Positions 8,227 through 16,325 of a stretch of DNA of 51,601 bases are shown here, one piece after another. The translations under genes and the position numbers were made by a program. This DNA comes from DASVLX01 sp035552275 (lineage in GTDB: Bacteria > Actinomycetota > Actinomycetes > Mycobacteriales > Pseudonocardiaceae), in the NCBI GenBank assembly GCA_035552275.1, contig DASZLR010000255.1, forward strand, positions 1 to 51,601, read 5' to 3'. A model generated the notes under the pieces. That model was given only the letters and a program-made list of their open reading frames with translations, was not told the origin of the DNA and made no database searches. How positions within the stretch are numbered: the stretch's first letter is position 1; the number at the start of each line of letters is the position of its first letter.

Positions 8227-8745
8227 GTGCGGTTCTTCTACGACTGCGAGTTCATCGAGGACGGCGTGACCATCGACCTGGTGTCGATCGGCGTCGTGGA
8301 CGAGACGGGCCGCGAGTTCTACGCCGTGTCCACCGAGTTCGATCCGGATCGCGCCGGGACCTGGGTGCGCCAGCATGTGCTGCCGAAGCTGCCCTCGCCG
8401 GCGAGCCGGGCATGGCGGTCCCGGGCGGCCATCCGCGACGACCTGTTCGCGTTCCTGTCGGGTGCCGAGGATGCCGAGAACGGCGAGAAAATTGAGCTGT
8501 GGGCGTGGATCGCCGGGTACGACCATGTCGCGCTGGCCCAGCTGTGGGGCGCCATGCCGGCCCTGCCCAGGCCGATTCCGCGGTTCACGCACGACCTGCG
8601 GCAGCGGTGGGAGGACGCCGGCAAGCCGAGGCTCCCGCCGGCCCCCACCGACGCCCACGACGCGCTCGCCGATGCCCGCTTCAACCTCGTTCGCTGGCAG
8701 GTGATCGAGGCGCGCCGCCGAGAACTCGGCATGCCCGGAAGCTGA
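8227..8745 (+). CDS. DEDDh 3'-5' exoribonuclease (Rv2179c-like)
   Basis: A 172-residue RNase-T-like exonuclease. The first exonuclease motif is FFYDCEFIEDG (D6, E8), and the DEDDh-type ending HDALADA supplies the catalytic His and last Asp. Rv2179c, the best-matching family (DUF5051/PF16473), is known as a compact 3' exoribonuclease that shortens RNA, including poly(A) tails, with divalent metal. The residues between carry a conserved Trp-rich helix (WAWIAGYDHVALAQLWG). The GTG start follows a TANNNT box by 6 nt. The gene order acyltransferase-exonuclease-(pfk)-DAHP synthase is conserved in actinobacteria. Confidence 0.85.
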   Translation: MRFFYDCEFIEDGVTIDLVSIGVVDETGREFYAVSTEFDPDRAGTWVRQHVLPKLPSPASRAWRSRAAIRDDLFAFLSGAEDAENGEKIELWAWIAGYDHVALAQLWGAMPALPRPIPRFTHDLRQRWEDAGKPRLPPAPTDAHDALADARFNLVRWQVIEARRRELGMPGS

Positions 8746-8915
8746 ACGATCACGTGCCGAAACGAGTTGTCCACAGGCGCCGCCCTAGGGTTGCTGCACC
8801 GATCCAGTTCGTGCGAGGCTCGCAGGTGGCGCGGTACTGCGGGTGGCACGGCGATCGCGGTCGTTGATGCCGGCATGGCGGCCAGCCAGAAGAACTGACT
8901 TGAAAGGAGATGGAG

Positions 8916-9941
8916 ATGCGTATCGGTGTGCTCACCGGCGGCGGTGACTGTCCCGGCCTGAACGCGGTGATCCGGGCGGTCACCCGCAAGGGGATCGAGG
9001 GCTACGGCTGGGAGATCGTCGGCTTCCGCAACGGCTGGCAGGGGCCGCTGGAGGGGCTGACCAAGCCGATCGGGCTGGATGAGGTCGAGGACATCCTGCC
9101 CCGCGGCGGCACCATCCTCGGTTCGTCCCGGACCAACCCGTTCAAGGTCGACGGCGGCGCCGACAGGATTCGGAATGTGTTGGCGGACAACGGCATCGAC
9201 GCCCTGGTGGCCATCGGCGGCGAGGACACACTCGGCGTGGCCAAGCGGTTGGTGGACGAGGGCATCGGCGTGGTCGGCGTGCCGAAGACGATCGACAACG
9301 ACCTCGGCGCCACCGACTACACCTTCGGCTTCGACACGGCGGTGCACATTGCCACCGAGGCGATCGACCGGCTGCGCACCACCGCCGAGTCGCACCACCG
9401 GGCGCTGGTGGTCGAGGTGATGGGCCGGCACGCCGGGTGGATCGCGCTGCACTCCGGCCTGGCCGGCGGCGCCAATGTGATTCTGGTGCCGGAGCAGCCG
9501 TTCGACGTGGACGAGGTGATCGACTGGGTGCAGAGCCGGTTCGAGCGGCAGTTCGCGCCGATCATCGTGGTGGCCGAGGGCGCGGTTCCCACCGGCGGCA
9601 GCGAAGTCCTGCTGACCGGCGAGAAGGACTCGTTCGGGCACGTGCAGCTTGGCGGTGTCGGCGACTGGCTGGCCAAGGAGATCGCCCGGCGCACCGGCAA
9701 GGAGTCGCGCGCGGTGGTCCTCGGCCATGTGCAGCGCGGCGGCACGCCCACCGCATACGACCGGGTGCTGGCCACCAGGTTCGGCCTGCACGCCGCCGAC
9801 GCGGTGGCCGACGGCGACTTCGGCGTGATGGTTGCCTTGCGCGGCACCGACATCGTGCGGGTCAAGCTGGCCGAGGCGACGGCCGAGCTGAAGACCGTGC
9901 CGGCGGCGCGGCTGAAGGAGGCGGAGGTCTTCTTTGGCTGA
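8916..9941 (+). CDS. pfkA: 6-phosphofructokinase, predicted PPi-dependent
   Basis: A 341-residue group III phosphofructokinase that makes fructose 1,6-bisphosphate in glycolysis. It has GVLTGGGDCPGLNAVIR (phosphate loop), VPKTIDNDL (active-site Asp127) and GHVQRGGTPTA. By direct count residues 103-105 are E-D-T and residue 124 is Lys. In this family Asp104 with Lys124 marks pyrophosphate-dependent enzymes (such as the Amycolatopsis methanolica PPi-PFK), while Gly104 marks ATP users. PPi use would make the step reversible. The ATG at 8916 was chosen over 8910 because AAAGGAG ends 9 nt upstream of it. The 170 bp upstream contains a TAGGGT box but no clear -35. Confidence 0.88.
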   Translation: MRIGVLTGGGDCPGLNAVIRAVTRKGIEGYGWEIVGFRNGWQGPLEGLTKPIGLDEVEDILPRGGTILGSSRTNPFKVDGGADRIRNVLADNGIDALVAIGGEDTLGVAKRLVDEGIGVVGVPKTIDNDLGATDYTFGFDTAVHIATEAIDRLRTTAESHHRALVVEVMGRHAGWIALHSGLAGGANVILVPEQPFDVDEVIDWVQSRFERQFAPIIVVAEGAVPTGGSEVLLTGEKDSFGHVQLGGVGDWLAKEIARRTGKESRAVVLGHVQRGGTPTAYDRVLATRFGLHAADAVADGDFGVMVALRGTDIVRVKLAEATAELKTVPAARLKEAEVFFG

Positions 9942-9978
9942 TGGCGGACTGACGATGAGGTGACGGTGGATCGCTGAG

Positions 9979-10857
9979 GTGGATATCGACACCGGGCCGC
10001 TGGTCCGGAGATTCGGCCCGTCGGTGCTGGCGTGGTGCGCCGAGGTGCCCGCGTTGGCCGGCGAGCTCGCCGCCCGGTGGGCGTTGCGGGTGGGGGAGCC
10101 GTTAGGCGGCGGGGCCTCGTCCGTCGCGCTGCGTTGCGAACTGCCGGATGGCCGGCCGGCTGTGCTCAAGCTCTCGCCTGACCATGAGTTCGTCGCGGAG
10201 CAGGCGCGCTCGCTGGAGTGGTTCGCGCCGAGTGGGCGGGTGCCGGCGGTGCTGGCCGCCGATCCCGCGCTCGGCGCGATGCTGATCGAGCGGATCGAGC
10301 CCGGCCAGCCGGTCGAGTCGGCAGCCGTGCCACCCTCGGCCGCTGAGTTCGGCGCGTTGCTGATGGACCTGCACGGCGCGGCCGACGTCGCCGAGCTGCC
10401 GGTTCCGCGCGATCTTCGGCAGGGCACGGACGAGTTCTGCACCCGGTTCGCCCGCCGGCTGGACGAGCCGGCGGTGCGTGATCACGTCCGGCTCGCCGAC
10501 CTGGATCGGGCGATCTCCCGTCGGGACGAGCTGCTGGCGTCCTCGACGTCGGTTGTGCTGCTGCACGGTGATCTGCACCTGCGCAACGTGCTCGATGGCG
10601 GCCCGTGTCGTGGGTTGGTGGCGATCGACCCGAAAGTCGGCGTCGGTGATCCGTGTTTCGACGCGGTGGATTTCCTGCTCGCCGGCGCGGGCGTGGACGG
10701 TGTCGACCGGCGATGCGCGGCGCTGGCCGCGGTCACCGGCCTGCACACCGACCGGCTGTTCGCCTGGTGCCGGGTCGCCGCCCCGCTGATCGCGATTATC
10801 GTGCTGTCCCAACACAATCCGACCGGCCTCGATGAGTTGCTACAACTAGCCGCATAA
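9979..10857 (+). CDS. APH-family small-molecule kinase (streptomycin-6-kinase/hydroxyurea kinase like)
   Basis: A 292-residue kinase-fold protein. A Gly-rich ATP loop (LGGGASSVALRCELP) and the ATP-site Lys in AVLKLSPDHE precede the catalytic loop LLHGDLHLRNVL and the metal motif AIDPKVGVGDPCFDA. The IDPK-VGDP-FD pattern is typical of the APH(6)/hydroxyurea phosphotransferase group (PF04655). Some members inactivate streptomycin, but many genomic copies have unknown small-molecule substrates, so this is not called a resistance gene. GTG at 9979; the gene starts 37 nt after the pfk stop and may be expressed with it. Confidence 0.75.
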   Translation: MDIDTGPLVRRFGPSVLAWCAEVPALAGELAARWALRVGEPLGGGASSVALRCELPDGRPAVLKLSPDHEFVAEQARSLEWFAPSGRVPAVLAADPALGAMLIERIEPGQPVESAAVPPSAAEFGALLMDLHGAADVAELPVPRDLRQGTDEFCTRFARRLDEPAVRDHVRLADLDRAISRRDELLASSTSVVLLHGDLHLRNVLDGGPCRGLVAIDPKVGVGDPCFDAVDFLLAGAGVDGVDRRCAALAAVTGLHTDRLFAWCRVAAPLIAIIVLSQHNPTGLDELLQLAA

Positions 10858-10870
10858 GGAATATTCGCGG

Positions 10871-11209
10871 ATGCCCGAGAGCGTCGATCCCCTACCGCCG
10901 CCAGCGGACCCGAAGGCGATTCGCGCGCGCCTGACGTCGACGATGGCCGCCGAGTTCGACCGCGAGTGGACGATCGTGATCGATGAGGTGAAAAAATCTC
11001 TGGACCTCGCCGATCTGCACAGCTGGCTGAACAAGTGGCGGCACAACGCGTACCTGGAGCTACGCGATCCTGGCTCGTACTACCGGATGTTGGCCAAGAT
11101 CGAGCAGATCATGCGCACTGGTCAAAGCCCCGAGGGCAGCGTGTCCGAAGAGGAAGTCAAGGCGCTGATCCGCGATCGGCTAGGTCGACAGGTCCAGTGG
11201 TCTGGCTGA
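10871..11209 (+). CDS. DUF6247-like small protein
   Basis: A 112-residue helical protein: DPKAIRARLTSTMAAEFDREW, then KKSLDLADLHSWLNKWRHNAYLELRDPGSYYRMLAKIE. This pattern (an AEFDREW-type helix followed by a W/R-rich helix) is that of actinobacterial DUF6247 proteins, which often sit beside a RelE-like or other toxin gene and are suspected antitoxins. Here there is no partner: the kinase stop is 13 nt upstream and the next gene is the iron-uptake operon. Function unknown. Confidence 0.55.
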   Translation: MPESVDPLPPPADPKAIRARLTSTMAAEFDREWTIVIDEVKKSLDLADLHSWLNKWRHNAYLELRDPGSYYRMLAKIEQIMRTGQSPEGSVSEEEVKALIRDRLGRQVQWSG

Positions 11210-11245
11210 CAGGTGGTTGCGTCTCCGTCACCCGGTCGAGTTAAC

Positions 11246-11264
11246 TAAGGCTTGCCTCACCTAA
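11246..11264. promoter_or_regulatory. DtxR/IdeR-type iron box 1
   Basis: TAAGGCTTGCCTCACCTAA matches the 19-bp iron-box consensus of DtxR/IdeR at 15 positions by my count and lies 35 bp before the efeU start. Fe(II)-loaded IdeR would block transcription here, giving expression only under iron limitation. Confidence 0.7.
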
Positions 11265-11280
11265 AGTGAGGCTTACCTGA
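11262..11280. promoter_or_regulatory. DtxR/IdeR-type iron box 2
   Basis: TAAAGTGAGGCTTACCTGA matches the same 19-bp consensus at 14 positions and overlaps box 1 by 3 bp, so two repressor dimer pairs could bind side by side just upstream of the efeU ribosome site. Confidence 0.6.
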
Positions 11281-11298
11281 GCTCGCCGAGGAGACCGC

Positions 11299-13371
11299 AT
11301 GTGGGCTGATGCCCTGCCGAACCTGCTGATCGGCCTGCGTGAAGGCCTGGAGGCCGGTCTGGTGGTGAGCATCCTGCTCGCTGCGATCCGGCGCAGCGGA
11401 GGCCACCGGGCATCGACCGCTTCGACCGCGCCGATCTGGCTCGGTGTCGTGGCCGCCGTGGTGCTGGCGCTGAGCTTCGGCGCGGTGCTGACCTTCTACC
11501 GCTCGGTGCTGCCGACCACCGGCCAGGAGGCCCTGGGCGGCGCACTGAGCGTGGTCGCCGTGGTGCTGGTCACCGGCATGATCTTCTGGATGCGCCGGAC
11601 CGCGCGCGGGCTGTCCGGCGAGCTGCGGGCCAAGGTTGCGGACGCGCTGCGGGTGAGCACTGCCGCCCTGGCGCTGACCGCCTTCCTGGCCGTCGGTCGG
11701 GAAGGCATCGAGACCGCGCTGTTCCTGTGGACGGCGGCCCAGGCGTCGGGCACGACCGTCGCCCCGCTCATCGGCGCCGCCGCCGGGATCGCCGTCGCCG
11801 TGGTGCTGTGCGTGCTGTTGTACCGCCAGTCGGTGCGCATCCGGTTGGACCTGTTCTTCAATCGCACCGCGATCCTGCTGATCATCATCGCCGGCGGAGT
11901 CCTGTCCTACGGCCTCGGTGATCTTCAGGACGCCGGGCTGCTGCCGGGCCGCACCTGGCTCGCGTTCGACCTGGCACCGCACCTCGACGTGTCGTCCTGG
12001 TGGGTCTCGATCGTCACCGGCGTCACCAACCTGTCGCCGACCATGACCTGGCTGCAGGTGGCCGCCTACCTCGGCTACCTCGGCATCGTGCTCACCACGT
12101 TCGTCCGGGCTGGCCGCCAGGCGAACCAACCAACCGCCGACACGCCGAAACCAGCCGAGGCACCGGCCCCCGCACCATCGCGGCCGCCGATGCGCCGCCG
12201 GACCGTGCTCACCGCGGTCACCGCCGCTTTGGTGCTGCCGCCGGTGATCGCCGCCGCGCTGATCGTCTTCGCCCCCGGCGGCCTCGCCGCCTCCGGCCAG
12301 CAGATCGACGTCACCACCTCGGCCTGCGCGCCGGGCTGGTCGGCTGCCCGCACTGGCGCCCAGAGCTTCACCCTGGTCAACAAGTCCGGCCACACCGCGG
12401 AAGTGAATCTGGTCCAGGCAGCCAGTCAGGGCATCGTCGCGGAGATCGAGACCCTCGGTCCGGGCACCCAGCAGACCATGTCGGCCACCCTCGCGCCCGG
12501 CAACTACGCCTGGCGCTGCCTGATCGCCGCGCTGCCGACCACGGTGTCGGCCACCGTCGCCGCCACCGGTCCGGCCGGCGCGGGCGGGTCGGCTCCTCGG
12601 CCGGTCACGCCGGTGTCCGTCGCCGACCTGACGCCCCCGCTGAACGAGTACAACGCCTACGTCACCGGCAAACTCGGCCAACTCGCCGGCCAGGTGGTCC
12701 GCGTCCGCGCCGACCTCGCCGCCGGCAACATCCCTGCGGCGCAACAGGACTGGCTGCCCGCGCAGCTCACCTGGGAGCAGGTCGGTGAGGAACCCTACGG
12801 CAGCTTCGGCGATTCCGGGGTCGAGATCGGGGCTGGCCCGCAAGGGTTCCCTCAGGGCGTCAACGATCCCGGGTTCACCGGTCTGCGTCGGCTGGAATAT
12901 GGCTTGTGGCACGGCCAGCCGGCGTCCGAGCTGATTACGGTGGCGGACCGGCTGTCCAGCGACATCGCTGGGCTGCAAGCACAGTTGCCGCAGGTCTCGC
13001 TTGATCCGACTGACCTGCCGATCCGGGCGCACGAGATCCTGGAAGACGCGCTGCGGGACACCCTGACCGGGCAGGACGATCTGGGCGCCGGGGCCGAATT
13101 CCCGGAGACGTACGCGGACACCCAGGCCGACCAGGTGGTCTTGGGTGAGCTGGCGGCGCTGCTCAACGCCCGCGACCCGAGCCTGCTGCCTACCGCTTAC
13201 CAGCAGCTCGACGCACTGCGCCAGGCGCTGCTGGCCACCCAGACCAACGGCCAGTGGCAGAGCCTGTCCGCCGCGCCGCTGGCCCAACGGCAACGGGTCG
13301 ACGCGGCCATCGGCGCCGTGTTGGAGACCCTCGCCGACGTCCCGGACCTGCTCGAAGTCCCCGCGCACTGA
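11299..13371 (+). CDS. efeUO: EfeU-EfeO fusion: iron permease plus iron-binding lipoprotein-like domain
   Basis: A 690-residue fusion. Residues 1-275 are an FTR1/EfeU permease with seven membrane segments and the two REXXE iron-binding motifs REGLE (14-18) and REGIE (134-138). After a Pro-rich linker and one more membrane helix (TAVTAALVLPPVIAAALIVFAP), a cupredoxin-like domain (about 335-430) and an M75 imelysin-type EfeO domain (about 440-690, with RAHEILED) follow. In E. coli EfeU and EfeO are separate proteins; EfeO captures iron in the periplasm and EfeU imports it. ATG at 11299 follows GAGGAG by 6 nt. The next gene is efeB, completing the ferrous-iron importer. Confidence 0.88.
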   Translation: MWADALPNLLIGLREGLEAGLVVSILLAAIRRSGGHRASTASTAPIWLGVVAAVVLALSFGAVLTFYRSVLPTTGQEALGGALSVVAVVLVTGMIFWMRRTARGLSGELRAKVADALRVSTAALALTAFLAVGREGIETALFLWTAAQASGTTVAPLIGAAAGIAVAVVLCVLLYRQSVRIRLDLFFNRTAILLIIIAGGVLSYGLGDLQDAGLLPGRTWLAFDLAPHLDVSSWWVSIVTGVTNLSPTMTWLQVAAYLGYLGIVLTTFVRAGRQANQPTADTPKPAEAPAPAPSRPPMRRRTVLTAVTAALVLPPVIAAALIVFAPGGLAASGQQIDVTTSACAPGWSAARTGAQSFTLVNKSGHTAEVNLVQAASQGIVAEIETLGPGTQQTMSATLAPGNYAWRCLIAALPTTVSATVAATGPAGAGGSAPRPVTPVSVADLTPPLNEYNAYVTGKLGQLAGQVVRVRADLAAGNIPAAQQDWLPAQLTWEQVGEEPYGSFGDSGVEIGAGPQGFPQGVNDPGFTGLRRLEYGLWHGQPASELITVADRLSSDIAGLQAQLPQVSLDPTDLPIRAHEILEDALRDTLTGQDDLGAGAEFPETYADTQADQVVLGELAALLNARDPSLLPTAYQQLDALRQALLATQTNGQWQSLSAAPLAQRQRVDAAIGAVLETLADVPDLLEVPAH

Positions 13372-13440
13372 CCCTTCAGCAGCACCGACCTTTCAGCCGC
13401 ACTGATCTGTTGACCGCACCGGCCCACCGTCCGCGCATCG

Positions 13441-13463
13441 ACCGAAGGATCACCGAAGGATCA
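13441..13463. repeat. 11-bp direct repeat before efeB
   Basis: ACCGAAGGATC occurs twice in tandem (13441-13451 and 13452-13462), the second copy supplying the GAAGGA ribosome site just before the efeB ATG. It looks like a local duplication of the ribosome-binding region. Confidence 0.55.
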
Positions 13464-13466
13464 CCG

Positions 13467-14699
13467 ATGGACATCAACCGGAGGAATCTGCTCAAGGGCG
13501 GCGCCGCTGGCGTGGTCGGCACCGCGGTCACCGCCGGCCTGCTGTCGGCGGGCGCCCGCGCCGACGCCGCCGCGGGCGAAGCGACCAACCCGACCGCGCC
13601 CGACCTGGTGCCGTTCCACGGAATCCACCAGGCCGGCATCCTCACCCCGACCACGCAGCAGCGATACGCCACCCACGCTGCCTTCGACCTCACCGTCGGC
13701 AGCCGCGCCGATCTCGTATCGCTGTTCCGGACGCTCACCGACCGGGCCTGGTTCCTCACCGCCGGTGGCACGCCGCCCGATCTCGGTGTCGGCTCACCTC
13801 CCTCGGACAGCGACATCCTCGGTCCAGAGGTGCCCGCCGACGGCCTGAGCGTCACACTCTCCGTCGGCTCCAGCATGTTCGATGACCGGTACGGCCTGGC
13901 CGCCGCGAAACCCAAGCTGCTGGCGCCGATGCGCACCTTCCCCAACGACGCCCTCGAACCGGCCCGGTGCCACGGCGATCTCTTTCTGCAACTGTGCGCG
14001 AACAACCCGGACACCGTGCATCACGCGCTGCGCGACATCGCCAAGCACACCCGCGGCGGCATGCAGCTGCGCTACCGGATGGACGGTTTCGTGTCGCCGC
14101 CGCGCCCGTCCGGCACACCGCGCAACCTGATGGGCTTCAAGGACGGCATCGCGAATCCGTCCGGCGCCGAGGCCGACCGGCTGATCTGGGTGGACTCGTC
14201 GGCCGGCGAGCCGGCCTGGGCGGTCGGTGGCTCCTATCACGTGGTGCGGCTGATCCGGATGCTGGTCGAGTTCTGGGATCGGGTGTCGATCCACGAGCAG
14301 GAGAACATGTTCGGCCGCCGCCGCGACTCCGGAGCGCCGCTGGACGGCGCGAACGAGTTCGACACCCCGGACTTCCCCCAGGACCCCAACGGTGATGTCA
14401 TCCCGCTCGACTCGCACATTCGGCTGGCCAACCCGCGTACCGCGCGGTCCGAGCCCAGCCGCATCCTGCGCCGGGGCTACAACTACGACCTGGGGTTGGA
14501 CGAGAACGGCAACATCCAGTGCGGGCTGATCTTCGCGTGCTTCCAGCAGGACCTGCGGCGACAGTTCGAGGCCGTACAGACCCGGCTGATCAACGAGCCG
14601 CTGGTCGACTACATCCAGCCCTTCGGCGGCGGGTATTTCTTTGCCCTGCCGGGCGTTCGGGACGCCGGCGACTGGTACGCGAAGAGCCTGTTGACCTGA
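13467..14699 (+). CDS. efeB: Dyp-type heme peroxidase EfeB, Tat-exported
   Basis: A 410-residue protein beginning with a twin-arginine signal (NRRNLLKGGAAG, cleavage near ARADA), so it is exported folded with heme. Dyp peroxidase hallmarks follow: GFKDGIANP (catalytic Asp of the GXXDG motif), HIRLANPR (proximal heme His) and a later RILRRGYNYD (conserved Arg). EfeB oxidises ferrous iron or acts on heme outside the membrane, in concert with EfeO and EfeU. ATG at 13467 lies 95 nt after the efeUO stop, and the same iron boxes probably control it. No EfeO duplicate was found. Confidence 0.9.
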   Translation: MDINRRNLLKGGAAGVVGTAVTAGLLSAGARADAAAGEATNPTAPDLVPFHGIHQAGILTPTTQQRYATHAAFDLTVGSRADLVSLFRTLTDRAWFLTAGGTPPDLGVGSPPSDSDILGPEVPADGLSVTLSVGSSMFDDRYGLAAAKPKLLAPMRTFPNDALEPARCHGDLFLQLCANNPDTVHHALRDIAKHTRGGMQLRYRMDGFVSPPRPSGTPRNLMGFKDGIANPSGAEADRLIWVDSSAGEPAWAVGGSYHVVRLIRMLVEFWDRVSIHEQENMFGRRRDSGAPLDGANEFDTPDFPQDPNGDVIPLDSHIRLANPRTARSEPSRILRRGYNYDLGLDENGNIQCGLIFACFQQDLRRQFEAVQTRLINEPLVDYIQPFGGGYFFALPGVRDAGDWYAKSLLT

Positions 14700-14781
14700 C
14701 CGGATCGGCAGTCTTGTTATCAACCGGCTGCTGCATTTTCTGGCGGGCCTGGGCATTGGCCTGGGCTGACGTCAACCGGTA

Positions 14782-14819
14782 GGGGCTGTGGAGACGAACC
14801 GCATCCGTCCCACAGCCCC
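14782..14819 (+). terminator. Hairpin terminator after efeB
   Basis: GGGGCTGTGG (14782-14791) pairs perfectly with CCACAGCCCC (14810-14819) across an 18-nt loop. It sits 82 nt after the efeB stop and lacks a T tract, as is common for actinobacterial terminators. The rest of 14700-14924 shows only the promoter of the next gene. Confidence 0.6.
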
Positions 14820-14911
14820 GCCGACGGGTGCGGAGAGGTTGTCGCGGTTGTCGACATCGGTGAGCCGGACCTCCCAGCCGACCGTCACCAAAACCCCCGT
14901 GACCTGACGGA

Positions 14912-14917
14912 TATCCT
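14912..14917 (+). promoter_or_regulatory. -10 element, leaderless DAHP synthase promoter
   Basis: TATCCT is followed by 7 nt and the GTG at 14925; no Shine-Dalgarno sequence is present, so a leaderless transcript is likely. Confidence 0.5.
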
Positions 14918-14924
14918 GGCGGCT

Positions 14925-16313
14925 GTGAACTGGACGATCGACGTACCCGTCGACGAGCTGCCCGAGCTGCCGCCACTCTCACCGGAGCTGCGGCAGCGCC
15001 TGGACGACGCCCTGGCCCGCCCGGCCGCGCAGCAGCCGGCCTGGCCCGACCCGGAGCAGACCCGGCAGGCCCGCAAGGTGCTGGAAAGTGTGCCGCCGGT
15101 CACCATGCCCCCGGAGGTTGACCGGCTGCGCGACCAGCTCGCCGCCGTCGCCCGGGGCGAGGCGTTCATGCTTCAGGGCGGCGACTGCGCGGAGACGTTC
15201 GTCAGCAACACCGAGCCGCACATCCGTGGCAATCTGCGCGCACTGCTGCAAATGGCCGTGGTGCTCACCTACGGATCCAGCATGCCGGTGGTGAAGGTGG
15301 CCCGGATCGCCGGACAGTACGCCAAGCCGCGCTCGGCCGAACTGGACGCGCTCGGGCTGCCGTCGTACCGGGGCGACATCGTCAACTCGCTGGCCACCAC
15401 GCCCGAAGCGCGGGTGCCGGACCCGTCCCGGATGATCCGCGCCTACGCGAACGCGGGCGCCGCGATGAACCTGGTGCGCGCGTTGACTGGGTCCGGCATG
15501 GCCGACCTGCACAAGGTGCACGACTGGAACAAGGACTTCGTGACGTCCTCGCCGGCCGGCGAGCGGTACGAGGCGCTGGCCACCGAGATCGACCGTGGCC
15601 TGCGGTTCATGTCGGCGTGCGGGGTGCAGGATTCCAGCCTCGCCTCCACCGAGGTGTTCGCCAGCCATGAGGCGCTGCTGCTCGACTACGAGCGCGCCAT
15701 GCTGCGGCTGGACGTCCAGGGCAGCACGCCGAAGCTGTACGACCTGTCCTCGCACTTCCTGTGGGTGGGGGAGCGGACCCGGCAGTTGGACGGCGCGCAC
15801 ATCGCGCTGGCCGAGTTGCTGGCCAATCCGATCGGCCTGAAGATCGGCCCGACCACCAGCCCCGAGCAGGCCGTCGAGTACGCCGACCGGCTCAACCCCG
15901 GCAACGTGCCCGGCCGGCTGACGCTGATCAGCCGGATGGGCAACACCAAGATCCGGGACGTGCTGCCGCCGATCGTGGAGAAGGTCACCGCCTCCGGACA
16001 TCAGGTGATCTGGCAGTGCGACCCGATGCACGGCAACACCCACGAGTCCCCGAGCGGCTACAAAACCCGGCACTTCGACCGGATCGTGGACGAGGTGCAG
16101 GGCTTCTTCGAGGTGCACCGCCGGCTGGGCACCCACCCCGGCGGCATCCACGTCGAGCTGACCGGCGAGGACGTCACCGAATGCCTGGGCGGCGCCCAGG
16201 ACATCTCCGACAGCGATCTCGCCGGTCGGTACGAGACCGCCTGCGATCCGCGGCTGAACACCCAGCAGTCGCTGGAACTGGCCTTCCTGGTCGCCGAGAT
16301 GCTGCGGTCCTGA
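14925..16313 (+). CDS. aroG: Class II 3-deoxy-D-arabino-heptulosonate-7-phosphate synthase
   Basis: A 462-residue class II DAHP synthase, which condenses phosphoenolpyruvate and erythrose 4-phosphate in the first step of aromatic amino-acid synthesis. Clear plant/actinobacterial class II signatures are GEAFMLQGGDCAETF, VKVARIAGQYAKPRS, SHFLWVGERTRQLDGAH, GLKIGPT, QCDPMHGNTHE (metal-binding His) and GGIHVELTGEDVTECLGG. The length equals that of M. tuberculosis AroG (Rv2178c), an enzyme under synergistic aromatic amino-acid feedback and able to bind chorismate mutase. The GTG start follows a TANNNT box by 7 nt. The pknL-side neighbours are interrupted here by a toxin-like cassette. Confidence 0.95.
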   Translation: MNWTIDVPVDELPELPPLSPELRQRLDDALARPAAQQPAWPDPEQTRQARKVLESVPPVTMPPEVDRLRDQLAAVARGEAFMLQGGDCAETFVSNTEPHIRGNLRALLQMAVVLTYGSSMPVVKVARIAGQYAKPRSAELDALGLPSYRGDIVNSLATTPEARVPDPSRMIRAYANAGAAMNLVRALTGSGMADLHKVHDWNKDFVTSSPAGERYEALATEIDRGLRFMSACGVQDSSLASTEVFASHEALLLDYERAMLRLDVQGSTPKLYDLSSHFLWVGERTRQLDGAHIALAELLANPIGLKIGPTTSPEQAVEYADRLNPGNVPGRLTLISRMGNTKIRDVLPPIVEKVTASGHQVIWQCDPMHGNTHESPSGYKTRHFDRIVDEVQGFFEVHRRLGTHPGGIHVELTGEDVTECLGGAQDISDSDLAGRYETACDPRLNTQQSLELAFLVAEMLRS

Positions 16314-16325
16314 CGCCGGACTGGC

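Noticed and set aside
8319..10442. A long minus-strand open frame of about 700 codons across the exoribonuclease, pfk and kinase genes
   Set aside because: It is Pro/Arg/Ser/His-rich, has no recognisable domain, and lies opposite well-supported genes; high G+C produces such shadow frames.
9979..10857. Aminoglycoside resistance gene
   Set aside because: The fold fits the APH(6)/hydroxyurea kinase family, but genomic copies often have other substrates and no antibiotic context is present; a resistance label is not supported.
11257..13368. A minus-strand frame of about 700 codons opposite efeUO
   Set aside because: Composition (Gly/Arg/Gln/His) and the clear EfeU-EfeO motifs on the other strand show that it is a shadow.
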